Counted from the first letter of the stretch, positions 1 through 6,601 are shown. The stretch: 8,888 bases of DNA from CAYRFE01 sp964539615 (GCA_964539615.1 CAZIJP010000112.1:1-8888); one strand, 5' to 3'. Numbers and translations are program-made. Notes: a model not told the origin generated them from the sequence alone.

Positions 1-40
1 TTTTTGTGGGTTTATCTATAAGTAAAACAAACAATGATTT

Positions 41-69
41 TATTTATACTTTAACCTCATGTTTGTCAA
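41..69 (-). promoter_or_regulatory. Probable sigma70-type promoter reading out of the window
   Basis: On the minus strand a perfect TTGACA (64-69) is followed after 17 bases by TAAATA (41-46); TATAAA at 43-48 is an alternative -10 with a 15-base spacer. It lies just 3 bases beyond the stop codon of the SSB-like gene, so it would start a new transcript for genes to the left of the window. An inverted repeat, ACAAACA-ATG (27-36) against CAT-GTTTGT (58-66), brackets the -10 region and could be an operator. The promoter call rests on sequence match only; the operator is an inference. Confidence 0.5.
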
Positions 70-72
70 CAC

Positions 73-390
73 CTAAAATGGTATACTGCCAGACCCGTCA
101 TCATACCCGTTGTTCTGATTATTTTGTGGCTGTGGCCGGCCTTTACTTTGCTGTCCGGATTGCCCATCTTTCCAAAAAATTTTAGCGTTGCCCAGGATCG
201 GGAGCTTAACTCCGTTATCCCGGTCTTCCTTCGACAACTCTTGCGTGATTGTTCCATGGTCGCCAAACTGGCTTGTCTCTTCTGTGTTGATAAAGCACGT
301 AAGCTTTGCGTATGTGCCTTTTTTGCCTTTGTAAAACCGTGATTTGTCGAGCTTAGAGACATCAATGGAAATGTTGAATCCAATTTTCAT
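73..390 (-). CDS. Phage single-stranded DNA-binding protein-like
   Basis: A 105-residue protein with a probable beta-rich N-terminal part (about residues 1-73) and a glutamine/asparagine/glycine-rich disordered tail. It ends in acidic residues followed by a hydrophobic tip (D97, D98, then S102-I-P-F105). That tail matches the 'DDIPF' signature by which bacterial and phage SSBs contact partner replication proteins, and a Q/G/N-rich linker before it is also typical. I see no clear-cut OB-fold motif by eye, and 105 residues is short for a classic SSB, so a divergent phage SSB is the best reading. The start ATG at 388-390 follows AAAGGAAAGG about ten bases upstream. It is the last gene of the replication cluster, downstream of the DnaB-like helicase, which suits a role coating exposed single strands at the phage fork. 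A small helicase-accessory protein is the alternative. Confidence 0.6.
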   Translation of the reverse strand: MKIGFNISIDVSKLDKSRFYKGKKGTYAKLTCFINTEETSQFGDHGTITQELSKEDRDNGVKLPILGNAKIFWKDGQSGQQSKGRPQPQNNQNNGYDDGSGSIPF

Positions 391-422
391 GATTGTAATA
401 CCTTTCCTTTAAAATTTTCGAT

Positions 423-530
423 TTAAGCGCGGTTAATATCAGGTTGATATATCCGTATAGGCCAAGCCTCAAAAACAAAGCCTATGCGCCAAAAAACTAA
501 CGCAATCCATAACAACGAACCACTTATCAA
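423..530 (-). CDS. Possible 35-residue single-pass membrane miniprotein
   Basis: The 136-base gap between the helicase and SSB-like genes contains an open frame starting with TTG at 528-530. That TTG overlaps the helicase stop as TTGA, the same kind of stop/start overlap as the ATGA junctions elsewhere in this cluster. An AGGA lies six bases upstream. The product would be 35 residues: a short N-terminus, a hydrophobic stretch from about L6 to F20 (LLWIALVF-W-R-IGFVF) interrupted by one arginine, then a polar tail with I25-R-I-Y and a final N-R-A. This looks like a single transmembrane helix. The stop at 423-425 is 32 bases before the SSB-like start. No family is recognised. The non-ATG start and small size make this a candidate only; the space may simply be a leader for the next gene. 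Confidence 0.3.
   Translation of the reverse strand: MISGSLLWIALVFWRIGFVFEAWPIRIYQPDINRA
436..450. repeat. Small perfect inverted repeat ATATCA-N3-TGATAT
   Basis: ATATCA (436-441) and TGATAT (445-450) form a perfect 6+3+6 palindrome about 46 bases upstream of the SSB-like start. It could be a dimeric repressor site, but a palindrome this short in AT-rich DNA may be chance. Confidence 0.25.
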
Positions 531-1833
531 AATGATTCCTGGTGAAACGATGTCGTCTCGTGTGAAAACCTTATTCTGTCGTCCCGATATGTCGGACCTG
601 AGCGGTTTAATGCCAGGATCAGCACCGCCTTTCCATGAAGTATTGCTTTTGCGGACTGGTCCGATTCGTACTCTTCTGGACGATGAATAAAAATAACCGC
701 GTCAGCATCTTCCTCAATTTTCCCAGATTGCTTGAGGTCTGATACTATCGGCTCTTTGTTCTGCCTGGTCTTCATATCTCTGTTTAGCTGGTGGAGTAAA
801 AATACGGGGAGTTTGAGTTCCTTTTTCAGCCTTGCAATCCTGGTGCAATTCTCAGAATAAAGCGACGTTGCCTCCCCGGCTTTTATCTGCCTATTCCCGA
901 TTTGTGAAAGCTGGTCGATGAAAATCACCTGTGCGCCCATCTTTTTCAAAATACGGCACTTACGCTCAACGTCTGATATATCGAGGCTTCCTGTTTCGTC
1001 CAGGAGGATGTTGCTATTATAAAATACTGACCCGGCATCGTTCAGAGTTTGTATTTCATGAGAGCTGAGTTTCTTATATTTCCCGAGTTTTGAAGAGTCG
1101 ATATTGCTTTCCATGGATAGCCACCGATCCATAATTTCTGATTCAGGCATTTCGATTGATAGAAAACCGATACAGACCCCCATCCGGTCCATGTTTTTTG
1201 CAATGGTAACAGCAAGGCTGGTTTTCCCCATCTTCGGTCTACCGGCGATTATTATCAGCTTTCCGTCTTTTACCCGCAGAGAATTGTCTATGTTCGGGAA
1301 ACCTGTTTTATACCCCATACCTTCCCGTGTATTGTTTGCCTTTTCAAGTCGTTCGATATGCTGGATAACGATATCCTTGACGGCTTTGATATTGTCTTCC
1401 CGGGTGCTTGACTCAACGCTCAAGATGTCTGCCTGTGCTTTTTCGACAAGTTCCTTCCCGGTAAGTTTTGACGAAATCAATTCAAGGCATTTCATGTTGA
1501 CTTGGCGCGTCAATGAACACTCTTTGATTATTTTTACATAGCTTTCTGTGTTAAATGCCGGCGAATTGTCAACCACGTTCACAAGATATGCCGGGCCGCC
1601 GATCAACTCAAGATTGCCATCTTTGTGCAGGTATTCTGCCAATGTCACGAGGTCAACAGGTTCTTTCATGACATGCATACTTATCATGGCCCTGTAAATT
1701 TTTTGATGCCCCCCTTTATAAAAATCTTCTGGGTTTAAAAAATCACAAAACCTAAAATGTGAGTTATCAATAATCAGAGTCGCTATAAGGCTTTGCTCTG
1801 CCTCTATGCTGTGTGCCGGTACGTTATCGAGTA

Positions 1834-1837
<4 letters not shown>
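527..1837 (-). CDS. dnaB: Replicative DNA helicase, DnaB family
   Basis: A 436-residue RecA-fold hexameric helicase that would unwind DNA 5' to 3' at the phage replication fork. Residues about 6-110 match the DnaB N-terminal helical domain (PAHSIEAEQSLIATLI). The ATPase domain has Walker A G199-RPKMGKT-206, the S-[IL]-E-M glutamate at E229, Walker B VIFID (304-308), the HQLNRD loop (349-354), SDLKQSG (366-372) and the C-terminal NRSGPT turn (411-416). Length is close to the family norm of roughly 450 residues. The ATG at 1835-1837 overlaps the stop of the O-like gene as ATGA, so the two are probably translationally coupled; this is the lambda O-P/DnaB type of pairing. One oddity: in DnaB the NR-GP turn is preceded two residues before the arginine by a lysine (K-x-R), while here it is leucine (L410-N-R412). 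Confidence 0.95.
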
Positions 1838-2731
<894 letters not shown>

Positions 2732-2739
<8 letters not shown>

Positions 2740-3286
2740 TTTCGTATCCGTTTTTTATTTTATTCCAACAAATACCGCAAAAATATTTTATTGCATCATC
2801 CATATCTTGTATCCTTGAACATGCCGTATTCATTGAATCTTCAACTTCATGACGAGGTAGTTTTTTTAGAAACTTTAAAAGGCTTCCATTTTTAAAATTA
2901 TCTGTTAAGGTATGTCCAGTAAATTTGTTTTTGAATATCTTGGTAACAATCTCTATGTCTCTTTTTTCTCTTCTTTTTATTGCCGAAATCAGTTTTCTAT
3001 ATTCTTTTAATTGGTCCTCTTTCTCCTTTAAAACCTCAATGTTGTCAATTAGTTTTGATGGAATTTTAGAAAGAGGAACGTCAGTTTTGCCTCTGTTGCA
3101 ATAAAAACACGATGTAATCAAATTTGACAGGTCATCACATCCTCCTTTTGACACTGGTTCTATATGATCAACTTCAAGAACAACCGATGGAGGCGACTGT
3201 CCGCAATATGCACACTGGAACCCATCCCTTTTGAAAACTTCGAACCGTGTTTTCTTTGACAAGCTTTTCCTTTTCTTGTGTCCCAT
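2732..3286 (-). CDS. HNH endonuclease with extra C-terminal domain
   Basis: A 184-residue protein. The HNH (McrA-like, zinc-ribbon) core occupies about residues 15-67: C25-x2-C28, D40-H41 (VDHIEPVSKGG), N55 and C60-x2-C63-N64. It would cut DNA using a metal held at the DH...N site, with the two CxxC pairs binding structural zinc. The remaining 110 or so residues are helical and lysine-rich (a probable coiled coil at about 80-110). They end in A165-IKYFCGICWNKIK, which resembles the tail of some phage replication proteins rather than a usual HNH ending. The frame is open 25 codons further upstream, but ATG 3284-3286 is preferred: it has GAAAGGGGA upstream and follows the stop of the preceding HTH gene by two bases. 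It overlaps the O-like start by 8 bases. It could be a homing-type nuclease or a domesticated processing enzyme. Confidence 0.85.
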
Positions 3287-3288
3287 AT

Positions 3289-3462
3289 TTATTCCCCTTT
3301 CTGAATAGAAACTACGTGCTTCTTTACAGTAGGCCATGTCAACCCCAAAGCCCTTGCGCAATCAGCGATTGTTTTTTCAGGATTAAGTTCTATCCATTTT
3401 TTTATTTTTTCCCTATTCTTTTGTGCGTAAATAATGCCACCCGTCCCACGTCCGTTTTCCAT
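3289..3462 (-). CDS. 57-residue helix-turn-helix protein
   Basis: A short ORF with ATG at 3460-3462 and TAA at 3289-3291. A strong AAGGGGA lies about six bases before the start, and the HNH gene begins two bases after its stop. The N-terminal half is basic (YAQKNREKIKKWIELNPEK). The C-terminal half fits a helix-turn-helix: TIADCARALGLTWPTVKKHV at residues 31-50, with A38-x-G40-L41 at the turn and TVKKHV as recognition helix. It would bind DNA, probably as a dimer, and may regulate the promoter just upstream (3492-3523) or mark HNH target choice. The tail ends after VSIQKGE. It resembles the 59-residue HTH protein at 5253-5432 in size and layout. Specific target and family are unknown. Confidence 0.7.
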   Translation of the reverse strand: MENGRGTGGIIYAQKNREKIKKWIELNPEKTIADCARALGLTWPTVKKHVVSIQKGE

Positions 3463-3491
3463 TGGTGTCCCCTTATTTAATGTTATGTTTG

Positions 3492-3523
3492 ATTATATAC
3501 ACCAAAGCAAAATAAAATGTCAG
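3492..3523 (-). promoter_or_regulatory. Probable promoter of the HTH-HNH-O-DnaB-SSB transcript
   Basis: In the 68-base gap after the 63-residue orphan, the minus strand has CTGACA (3518-3523) with TATATA 18 bases on (3494-3499), or a perfect TATAAT at 3492-3497 with a long 20-base spacer. The start would fall some 20-25 bases before the ATG of the small HTH gene. The -10 match is good, the spacing only fair. Confidence 0.45.
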
Positions 3524-3530
3524 GGGAATA

Positions 3531-3722
3531 TCAATCAACGACAATTTCAACAGTAGTTTTCCGCTCTCCGTTATCTCCTAAATAGTGCCTGACCTTAACA
3601 AGGTTGCTTGATCCACCTGTTAACGCAGCCACCTTTATTTTGTATTTTTCAGTACCATTGTCCCACGGCCTAAAAGTGTGTGTTACTTTTGCTTTTGTCC
3701 AAAGCCATTTATTTTTCAACAT
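3531..3722 (-). CDS. 63-residue protein of unknown function
   Basis: ATG at 3720-3722, TGA at 3531-3533. The product is a small, mixed alpha/beta-looking protein with a tryptophan-rich start (LKNKWLWTKAKVTHTFRPW), a central GTEKYKIKVAALTGGS and a strand-like end (TTVEIVVD). No signal, membrane segment, cysteines or known motif are visible. The alternating hydrophobic pattern suggests a small beta barrel or sandwich. A purine-rich AAAGAAAAG stretch serves as a weak ribosome site. It stands alone, bounded by the degenerate CATGGG element and an inverted repeat upstream and by a promoter downstream, so it may be its own short transcript. I do not recognise it. Confidence 0.6.
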   Translation of the reverse strand: MLKNKWLWTKAKVTHTFRPWDNGTEKYKIKVAALTGGSSNLVKVRHYLGDNGERKTTVEIVVD

Positions 3723-3744
3723 AACTTTTCTTTTCTTTTTGATT

Positions 3745-3760
3745 TTGATATCTGTATCAA
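3745..3760. repeat. Perfect inverted repeat TTGATA-N4-TATCAA
   Basis: TTGATA (3745-3750) and TATCAA (3755-3760) pair perfectly around TCTG, 22 bases upstream of the 63-residue ORF start. The size and position suit a dimeric repressor operator or a leader hairpin; chance is possible in AT-rich DNA. Confidence 0.3.
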
Positions 3761-3786
3761 CGTTTTAAAGTGGCATTCCGTAAAAA

Positions 3787-3804
3787 CGCCCATGTTAATA
3801 GTTG
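3787..3804 (-). promoter_or_regulatory. Degenerate third copy of the CATGGG element
   Basis: The minus strand reads CAACTATTAACATGGGCG and then GTTTTT-like sequence. It matches the copy at 5488-5516 in the GACTATTGACATGGGTG block and the following T-run, but the left arm has decayed to CACCAT. It lies between the helicase gene (stop at 3855) and the 63-residue ORF. TTAACA (3793-3798) sits where the other copies have TTGACA, but no good -10 follows at 17 bases. The 132 bases from 3723 to 3854 hold this element, the repeat at 3745 and no supportable ORF. Confidence 0.45.
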
Positions 3805-3854
3805 AATGGTGGTGGATTGTTTGCAGTATGGGCAGCATGGAAAGAGCTTCATTT

Positions 3855-5243
3855 TTAAACCTCTTTTCTGCGATCAATTTCGTTTTTAAATATACTTTTC
3901 CATTTGTTTTCTTCATCAAAATTTTCAGCACACCATATCATGTAATCTAAGTCTAATTTATGTAATTTTGTCCCATTGTATTTCCCAAATGGGATCAATA
4001 TCTCCCCTGATTTTTCTGTTGCATTCTCTTTTTTTGTAATCTTATTTCTATTTGCCTCAAGGTCCATACCAGTTATCAAATTAACACCTGTGAGATACCC
4101 CTTATTTGATTTTAAACGCCATAACCCTTTGCCGGATATATCTTCAAACACAAAAGAATTTATCTCTCCGAACCGAGTAACATTGTCACACAAATCAGAT
4201 AACAGGCAATGTTTTTTCCCTTTTGCCACTCTTAACCCACGGCCACAAATTTGAGTAAACAATCGTAAGGATTTTGTTGGTTTCCCGATAATGATATGGT
4301 CAAGTTCTGGAAAATCATACCCTGCGACAAGCACACCAACGTTTACAACACATATTTTACCTGATCTAAATTCTTTTAAGATATCATCCCTTTCCTTCTT
4401 TTTGCTTTCTCCTGATATCTCTTTGCAAGTTATATTATATTTTTTTAGTTCTTTTATAACAGATTCTGATTCTTCCCTAAATTGTGTAAAAACAAGTATG
4501 TGGTTAGCTGTTGAAGCTTTTACGGTTTCAACTATTTTACTCACAATGTTTTGTGCTTTATTGTATGACATTAGCGAATTATCATCATATCCTTGGCCCG
4601 TAGAGTTATTTTTTATTTTCCTACTATCATACGATCCTATGATATCGTATTTCAAAGGACTCAAATAACCCATTTTAAACATATCAGGGATTTGTGTTAT
4701 ATGGTTTATTGTGCTAAAAATTCTTGGCCTTGTCCTTGTTAAGATTCTTGATTCTACGACCGGTTCTTTATTCCCAAAAGAGTTAATATAATATTTCATT
4801 CTGTACGGCGTGGCAGTTGTTCCAATGACAGGTATCCCAAGGCTTGTTATAAGGTCCTCGTACTGACCACCTTTTGAGTTTACAAGGTCCGCCTCATCTA
4901 CGATTATTAAACCAAAAGATTTAAACAGCGCAGCATGTTTTGAGATTGATCCGATAGTAGCAACAGTTACCTTGCCAATTGTTTTTTCATCCATTGAAGC
5001 TGAAAAAATACCTATATCTGTCATGCCGAAAGCTTTTAACTTTTCAAGGTTTTGCTTCAATATTTCAACCGATGGTTGAAGAACTATTGTTTTAAGGCCG
5101 CTTTTTTTAACAATTTCAGCTATAACAAGGCTCTTCCCAGATGCTGTAGGCAAAACCAACAACCCATTTTTTTTGGATTTAATAATTTCAAGACCAGCTT
5201 TAACAGCTGCTTTTTGGTAATCTCTTAAAATAAACTTTTCCAT
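3855..5243 (-). CDS. Superfamily 2 DEAD/DEAH-type helicase with FGKY (DUF3820-like) tail
   Basis: A 462-residue ATP-driven helicase or translocase. Motifs in order: LRDYQ (6-10, Q-like motif), Walker A PTASGKS (32-38), VLQPSVEIL (54-62, Ia), Walker B VDEAD (115-119), TTATP (142-146, III), LVFTQFREESE (250-260, IV), VLVAGYDFPELD (304-315, V) and QICGRGLR (331-338, VI). These fit the UvsW/RecG/type III restriction-like SF2 group found in phages. Residues about 415-440 (ILIPFGKYNGTKLHKL, then DYMIWC) match the short FGKYKG...DYLxW module known as DUF3820, also seen at the end of some exonucleases. ATG 5241-5243 has GAGG about nine bases upstream and follows the HTH stop by 9 bases, so both are probably co-transcribed from the 5472-5500 promoter. 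Role inferred: branch migration or remodelling of replication intermediates. The closest alternative is a non-restriction nuclease partner. Confidence 0.9.
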   Translation of the reverse strand: MEKFILRDYQKAAVKAGLEIIKSKKNGLLVLPTASGKSLVIAEIVKKSGLKTIVLQPSVEILKQNLEKLKAFGMTDIGIFSASMDEKTIGKVTVATIGSISKHAALFKSFGLIIVDEADLVNSKGGQYEDLITSLGIPVIGTTATPYRMKYYINSFGNKEPVVESRILTRTRPRIFSTINHITQIPDMFKMGYLSPLKYDIIGSYDSRKIKNNSTGQGYDDNSLMSYNKAQNIVSKIVETVKASTANHILVFTQFREESESVIKELKKYNITCKEISGESKKKERDDILKEFRSGKICVVNVGVLVAGYDFPELDHIIIGKPTKSLRLFTQICGRGLRVAKGKKHCLLSDLCDNVTRFGEINSFVFEDISGKGLWRLKSNKGYLTGVNLITGMDLEANRNKITKKENATEKSGEILIPFGKYNGTKLHKLDLDYMIWCAENFDEENKWKSIFKNEIDRRKEV

Positions 5244-5252
5244 ATCAAAACC

Positions 5253-5432
5253 TCATTTATTTTCCCTTAAATGTTTGACAATCTTATTGACAGTAACAAC
5301 GTGAAGGCCAACCATTTCTGCTACTTCTCGTTGCGTCAATCCTGGATTAGACTCAAATATTCGCCTTACATTTTCGACGTTTTTCTTAAACATTTCCGTG
5401 CTTTTCCGCCCTGACTTGTTTTTAATTTCCAT
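5253..5432 (-). CDS. 59-residue winged/helix-turn-helix DNA-binding protein
   Basis: The frame is open up to 5510, but the start is placed at ATG 5430-5432. It has AAAGGA nine to ten bases upstream, and everything further up is the promoter-palindrome region, whose transcription start lies inside the longer frame. The product starts basic (MEIKNKSGRKSTEMFKKNVENVRRIFESNP) and contains a clear HTH: LTQREVAEMVGLHVVTVNKIVKHL (about 32-55), in the style of MarR/LexA-type N-terminal HTHs. It has no effector or oligomerisation domain, so it is close to a bare DNA-binding unit. It heads a two-gene transcript with the SF2 helicase, directly behind a promoter overlapped by a perfect palindrome. Autoregulation at that palindrome is an attractive inference, not shown. 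Confidence 0.75.
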   Translation of the reverse strand: MEIKNKSGRKSTEMFKKNVENVRRIFESNPGLTQREVAEMVGLHVVTVNKIVKHLRENK

Positions 5433-5471
5433 TTGTGCTGTCCTTTGTTTTAAATTTAAGCTTACGACTAC

Positions 5472-5500
5472 ACCATAAAGCAAAAAAACACCCATGTCAA
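5472..5500 (-). promoter_or_regulatory. Strong sigma70-type promoter of the HTH-helicase transcript
   Basis: The minus strand has a perfect TTGACA (5495-5500), exactly 17 bases, then TATGGT (5472-5477). Transcription would start near 5465, about 30 bases before the ATG of the HTH gene. The -35 box lies inside the palindrome at 5488-5516, so a protein bound there would block RNA polymerase. Confidence 0.65.
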
Positions 5501-5516
5501 TAGTCGGCATGGGTGT
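5488..5516 (-). terminator. Perfect 9-bp palindrome followed by T-run: terminator and/or operator
   Basis: ACACCCATG and CATGGGTGT (9-base arms at 5488-5496 and 5508-5516) are separated by 11 bases. Read on the minus strand the hairpin runs into TTTTTTT, eight bases past the antirepressor-like stop codon (5524-5526), as in an intrinsic terminator. The right arm plus loop also contains the TTGACA of the next promoter. The same arm sequence and 11-base spacer recur at 6083-6107. Terminator, operator or both are possible. Confidence 0.6.
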
Positions 5517-5523
5517 CTATATT

Positions 5524-5982
5524 TTACATAGCCTCGTCTTCGTCGCAATACGGGCAGCCTGGCCCGAGACACGGTTTACCGTCGTGAGGACCAACTTTGA
5601 TAATCTCTTCCAGCACAGACACCGGGTATGTATTCACTCTTCCAAATCGCGGATCGGTAACTTTCCCGACGGTGTACCCATTGTCACGGCAAATTCTCGA
5701 TGCCTTTGATCCCATCTTGGCGGCTTCTTTCAGGTCTACTTTTACCTTGTTGATGTTGCAAAAAGCGACAATTGAATAGTATTCCATACCTGCCGTAAAT
5801 GCATCAACCTTATCCTCAAGCGTTCTTTGAGATATGGCTATTTGATTCATATCTTGGCGCAATGCCAGTAATGCTTGAGCAGACTTCACCAACTGTTCTT
5901 CGAGAGTCATTGCGACAGGAGCGCGTAACCGCCTTTCACACTCAATAAAATATTGCCTGGCCTGCTTGCCTTTTTCGTTACG
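5524..5982 (-). CDS. Antirepressor-type phage regulator, C-terminal part (N-terminus lost in gap)
   Basis: 152 residues are visible; the start lies in the N gap at 5983-6082. The upstream ATG implied by reading through the Ns is an artefact of the neighbouring palindrome. The first residues, RNEKGKQARQYFIECERRL, are the typical end of an AntA/AntB, Bro-N or KilA-N-type antirepressor domain. A helical stretch follows (EEQLVKSAQALLALRQDMNQIAISQRTLEDKV, probable coiled coil). Next comes a DNA-binding-like domain (INKVKVDLKEAAKMGSKASRICRDNGYTVGKVTDPRFGRVNTYPVSVLEEI) common in phage antirepressors. The last residues carry three cysteines (C-LGPG-C-PY-C-DEDEAM) that may bind a metal. Such proteins bind or displace the phage repressor to switch on lytic genes. 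A terminator-like palindrome follows its stop. Confidence 0.7.
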   Translation of the reverse strand, partial: RNEKGKQARQYFIECERRLRAPVAMTLEEQLVKSAQALLALRQDMNQIAISQRTLEDKVDAFTAGMEYYSIVAFCNINKVKVDLKEAAKMGSKASRICRDNGYTVGKVTDPRFGRVNTYPVSVLEEIIKVGPHDGKPCLGPGCPYCDEDEAM

Positions 5983-6082
5983 NNNNNNNNNNNNNNNNNN
6001 NNNNNNNNNNNNNNNNNNNNNNNNNNNNNNNNNNNNNNNNNNNNNNNNNNNNNNNNNNNNNNNNNNNNNNNNNNNNNNNNNN
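5983..6082. other. Assembly gap (100 N, true length unknown)
   Basis: Exactly 100 N. It removes the N-terminus, start and promoter of the antirepressor-type gene. Its right edge falls inside an arm of the CCCATG/CATGGG palindrome. Confidence 0.97.
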
Positions 6083-6107
6083 ACCCATGTCAAGCAAAAA
6101 CATGGGC
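6083..6107 (-). promoter_or_regulatory. Second copy of the CCCATG-N11-CATGGG element, cut by the gap
   Basis: ACCCATG (6083-6089) and CATGGGC (6101-6107) are separated by 11 bases, as at 5488-5516. On the minus strand it lies 17 bases after the nuclease-like stop (6124) and contains TTGACA (6088-6093); a -10 box 17 bases on would be inside the Ns. It probably ends the transcript to its right and starts that of the antirepressor-type gene. Confidence 0.5.
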
Positions 6108-6123
6108 GTTGAGTTAAGAGAGT

Positions 6124-6498
6124 TTATTCACTGTCGCGCTCTTCGACTACAAGCTCGTTATTTATAAGCAAGATATCAGCAACTCTCGGCTTCCAAATCA
6201 TAAGTTTGCCACCGCGCTTTTTCTTGACTTTGCGCCATCCCCAAAGCTCCAGCCGTGCGCCAGGCTGCTGTAACCAGGCGACGGTATAGGCTGCATGTTC
6301 TTCGGTTATTTTACGGATATGTGGCATCCAGTCGCTGCCGCATATTTGGATGCCAACCACTCCGTTGTCCAGGGAAAGCAAATCTATTATGTGGAACAAG
6401 TCTTGCCGGGTCTTTGACCATGGATTGTAATGCTCGACAATCCAGTGAATGACACCTGCATCTTTAAGTGCTTTTTTGGTACGTTCCATCGGCGACAT
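6124..6498 (-). CDS. Small phage protein, probable PD-(D/E)XK-type nuclease
   Basis: 124 residues. The pattern TKKALKDAG...VEHYNPWSKTRQDLFHIIDLLSL...VVGIQICG, then HIRKITEE...AWLQQPGARLELWGWRKV...WKPRV, is that of a widespread small phage protein. Candidate catalytic positions are E22, D33 (within RQDLF), D39 and Q51 in the strand VVGIQIC. The layout helix-E, D, strand with Q/E-x-K-like residues resembles VRR-NUC and Holliday-junction-resolvase folds, although no textbook (D/E)XK lysine is visible; R62-K63 comes later. ATG 6496-6498 follows GGAGA by about seven bases; a second ATG three codons in is a less likely start. It ends 17 bases before the palindrome at the gap. It sits with NinB-like and HNH proteins, which supports a DNA-processing role. 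Nuclease activity is inferred from the fold pattern. Confidence 0.6.
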   Translation of the reverse strand: MSPMERTKKALKDAGVIHWIVEHYNPWSKTRQDLFHIIDLLSLDNGVVGIQICGSDWMPHIRKITEEHAAYTVAWLQQPGARLELWGWRKVKKKRGGKLMIWKPRVADILLINNELVVEERDSE

Positions 6499-6526
6499 TG
6501 GTGCTCTCCATGGTTATGATCCTTCA

Positions 6527-6601
6527 TTAAAAAAACTCTTGCGCCAAATTAAAAACGCTGTTATATTCAGATTGATGCCACATATACGCATTGTTTTCCA
6601 T
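6527..6601 (-). CDS. Possible 24-residue ORF
   Basis: ATG at 6599-6601, TAA at 6527-6529. A full-strength GGAGG eight bases before the ATG is the best ribosome site in the window. The product would be MENNAYMWHQSEY then NSVFNLAQEFF, aromatic and polar, with no membrane helix. A very stable hairpin (6615-6647) sits directly upstream of the ribosome site. It ends 29 bases before the nuclease-like gene, so it could be a leader peptide coupled to it. Size alone makes it uncertain; the excellent ribosome site is the main support. Confidence 0.35.
   Translation of the reverse strand: MENNAYMWHQSEYNSVFNLAQEFF

Noticed and set aside
3287..3361. Longer 209-residue form of the HNH protein
   Set aside because: The extension overlaps the 57-residue HTH gene in another frame, and ATG 3286 has a strong GGGGA site two bases after that gene's stop.
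5433..5510. Longer 85-residue form of the HTH protein starting at 5510
   Set aside because: The extra residues are read through the palindrome and promoter, upstream of the expected transcript start; ATG 5432 has the ribosome site.
5524..6093. A 189-codon frame joining the antirepressor part across the N gap to an ATG at 6093
   Set aside because: The ATG comes from the CATGGG palindrome and the gap length is a placeholder, so the frame across the Ns has no meaning.
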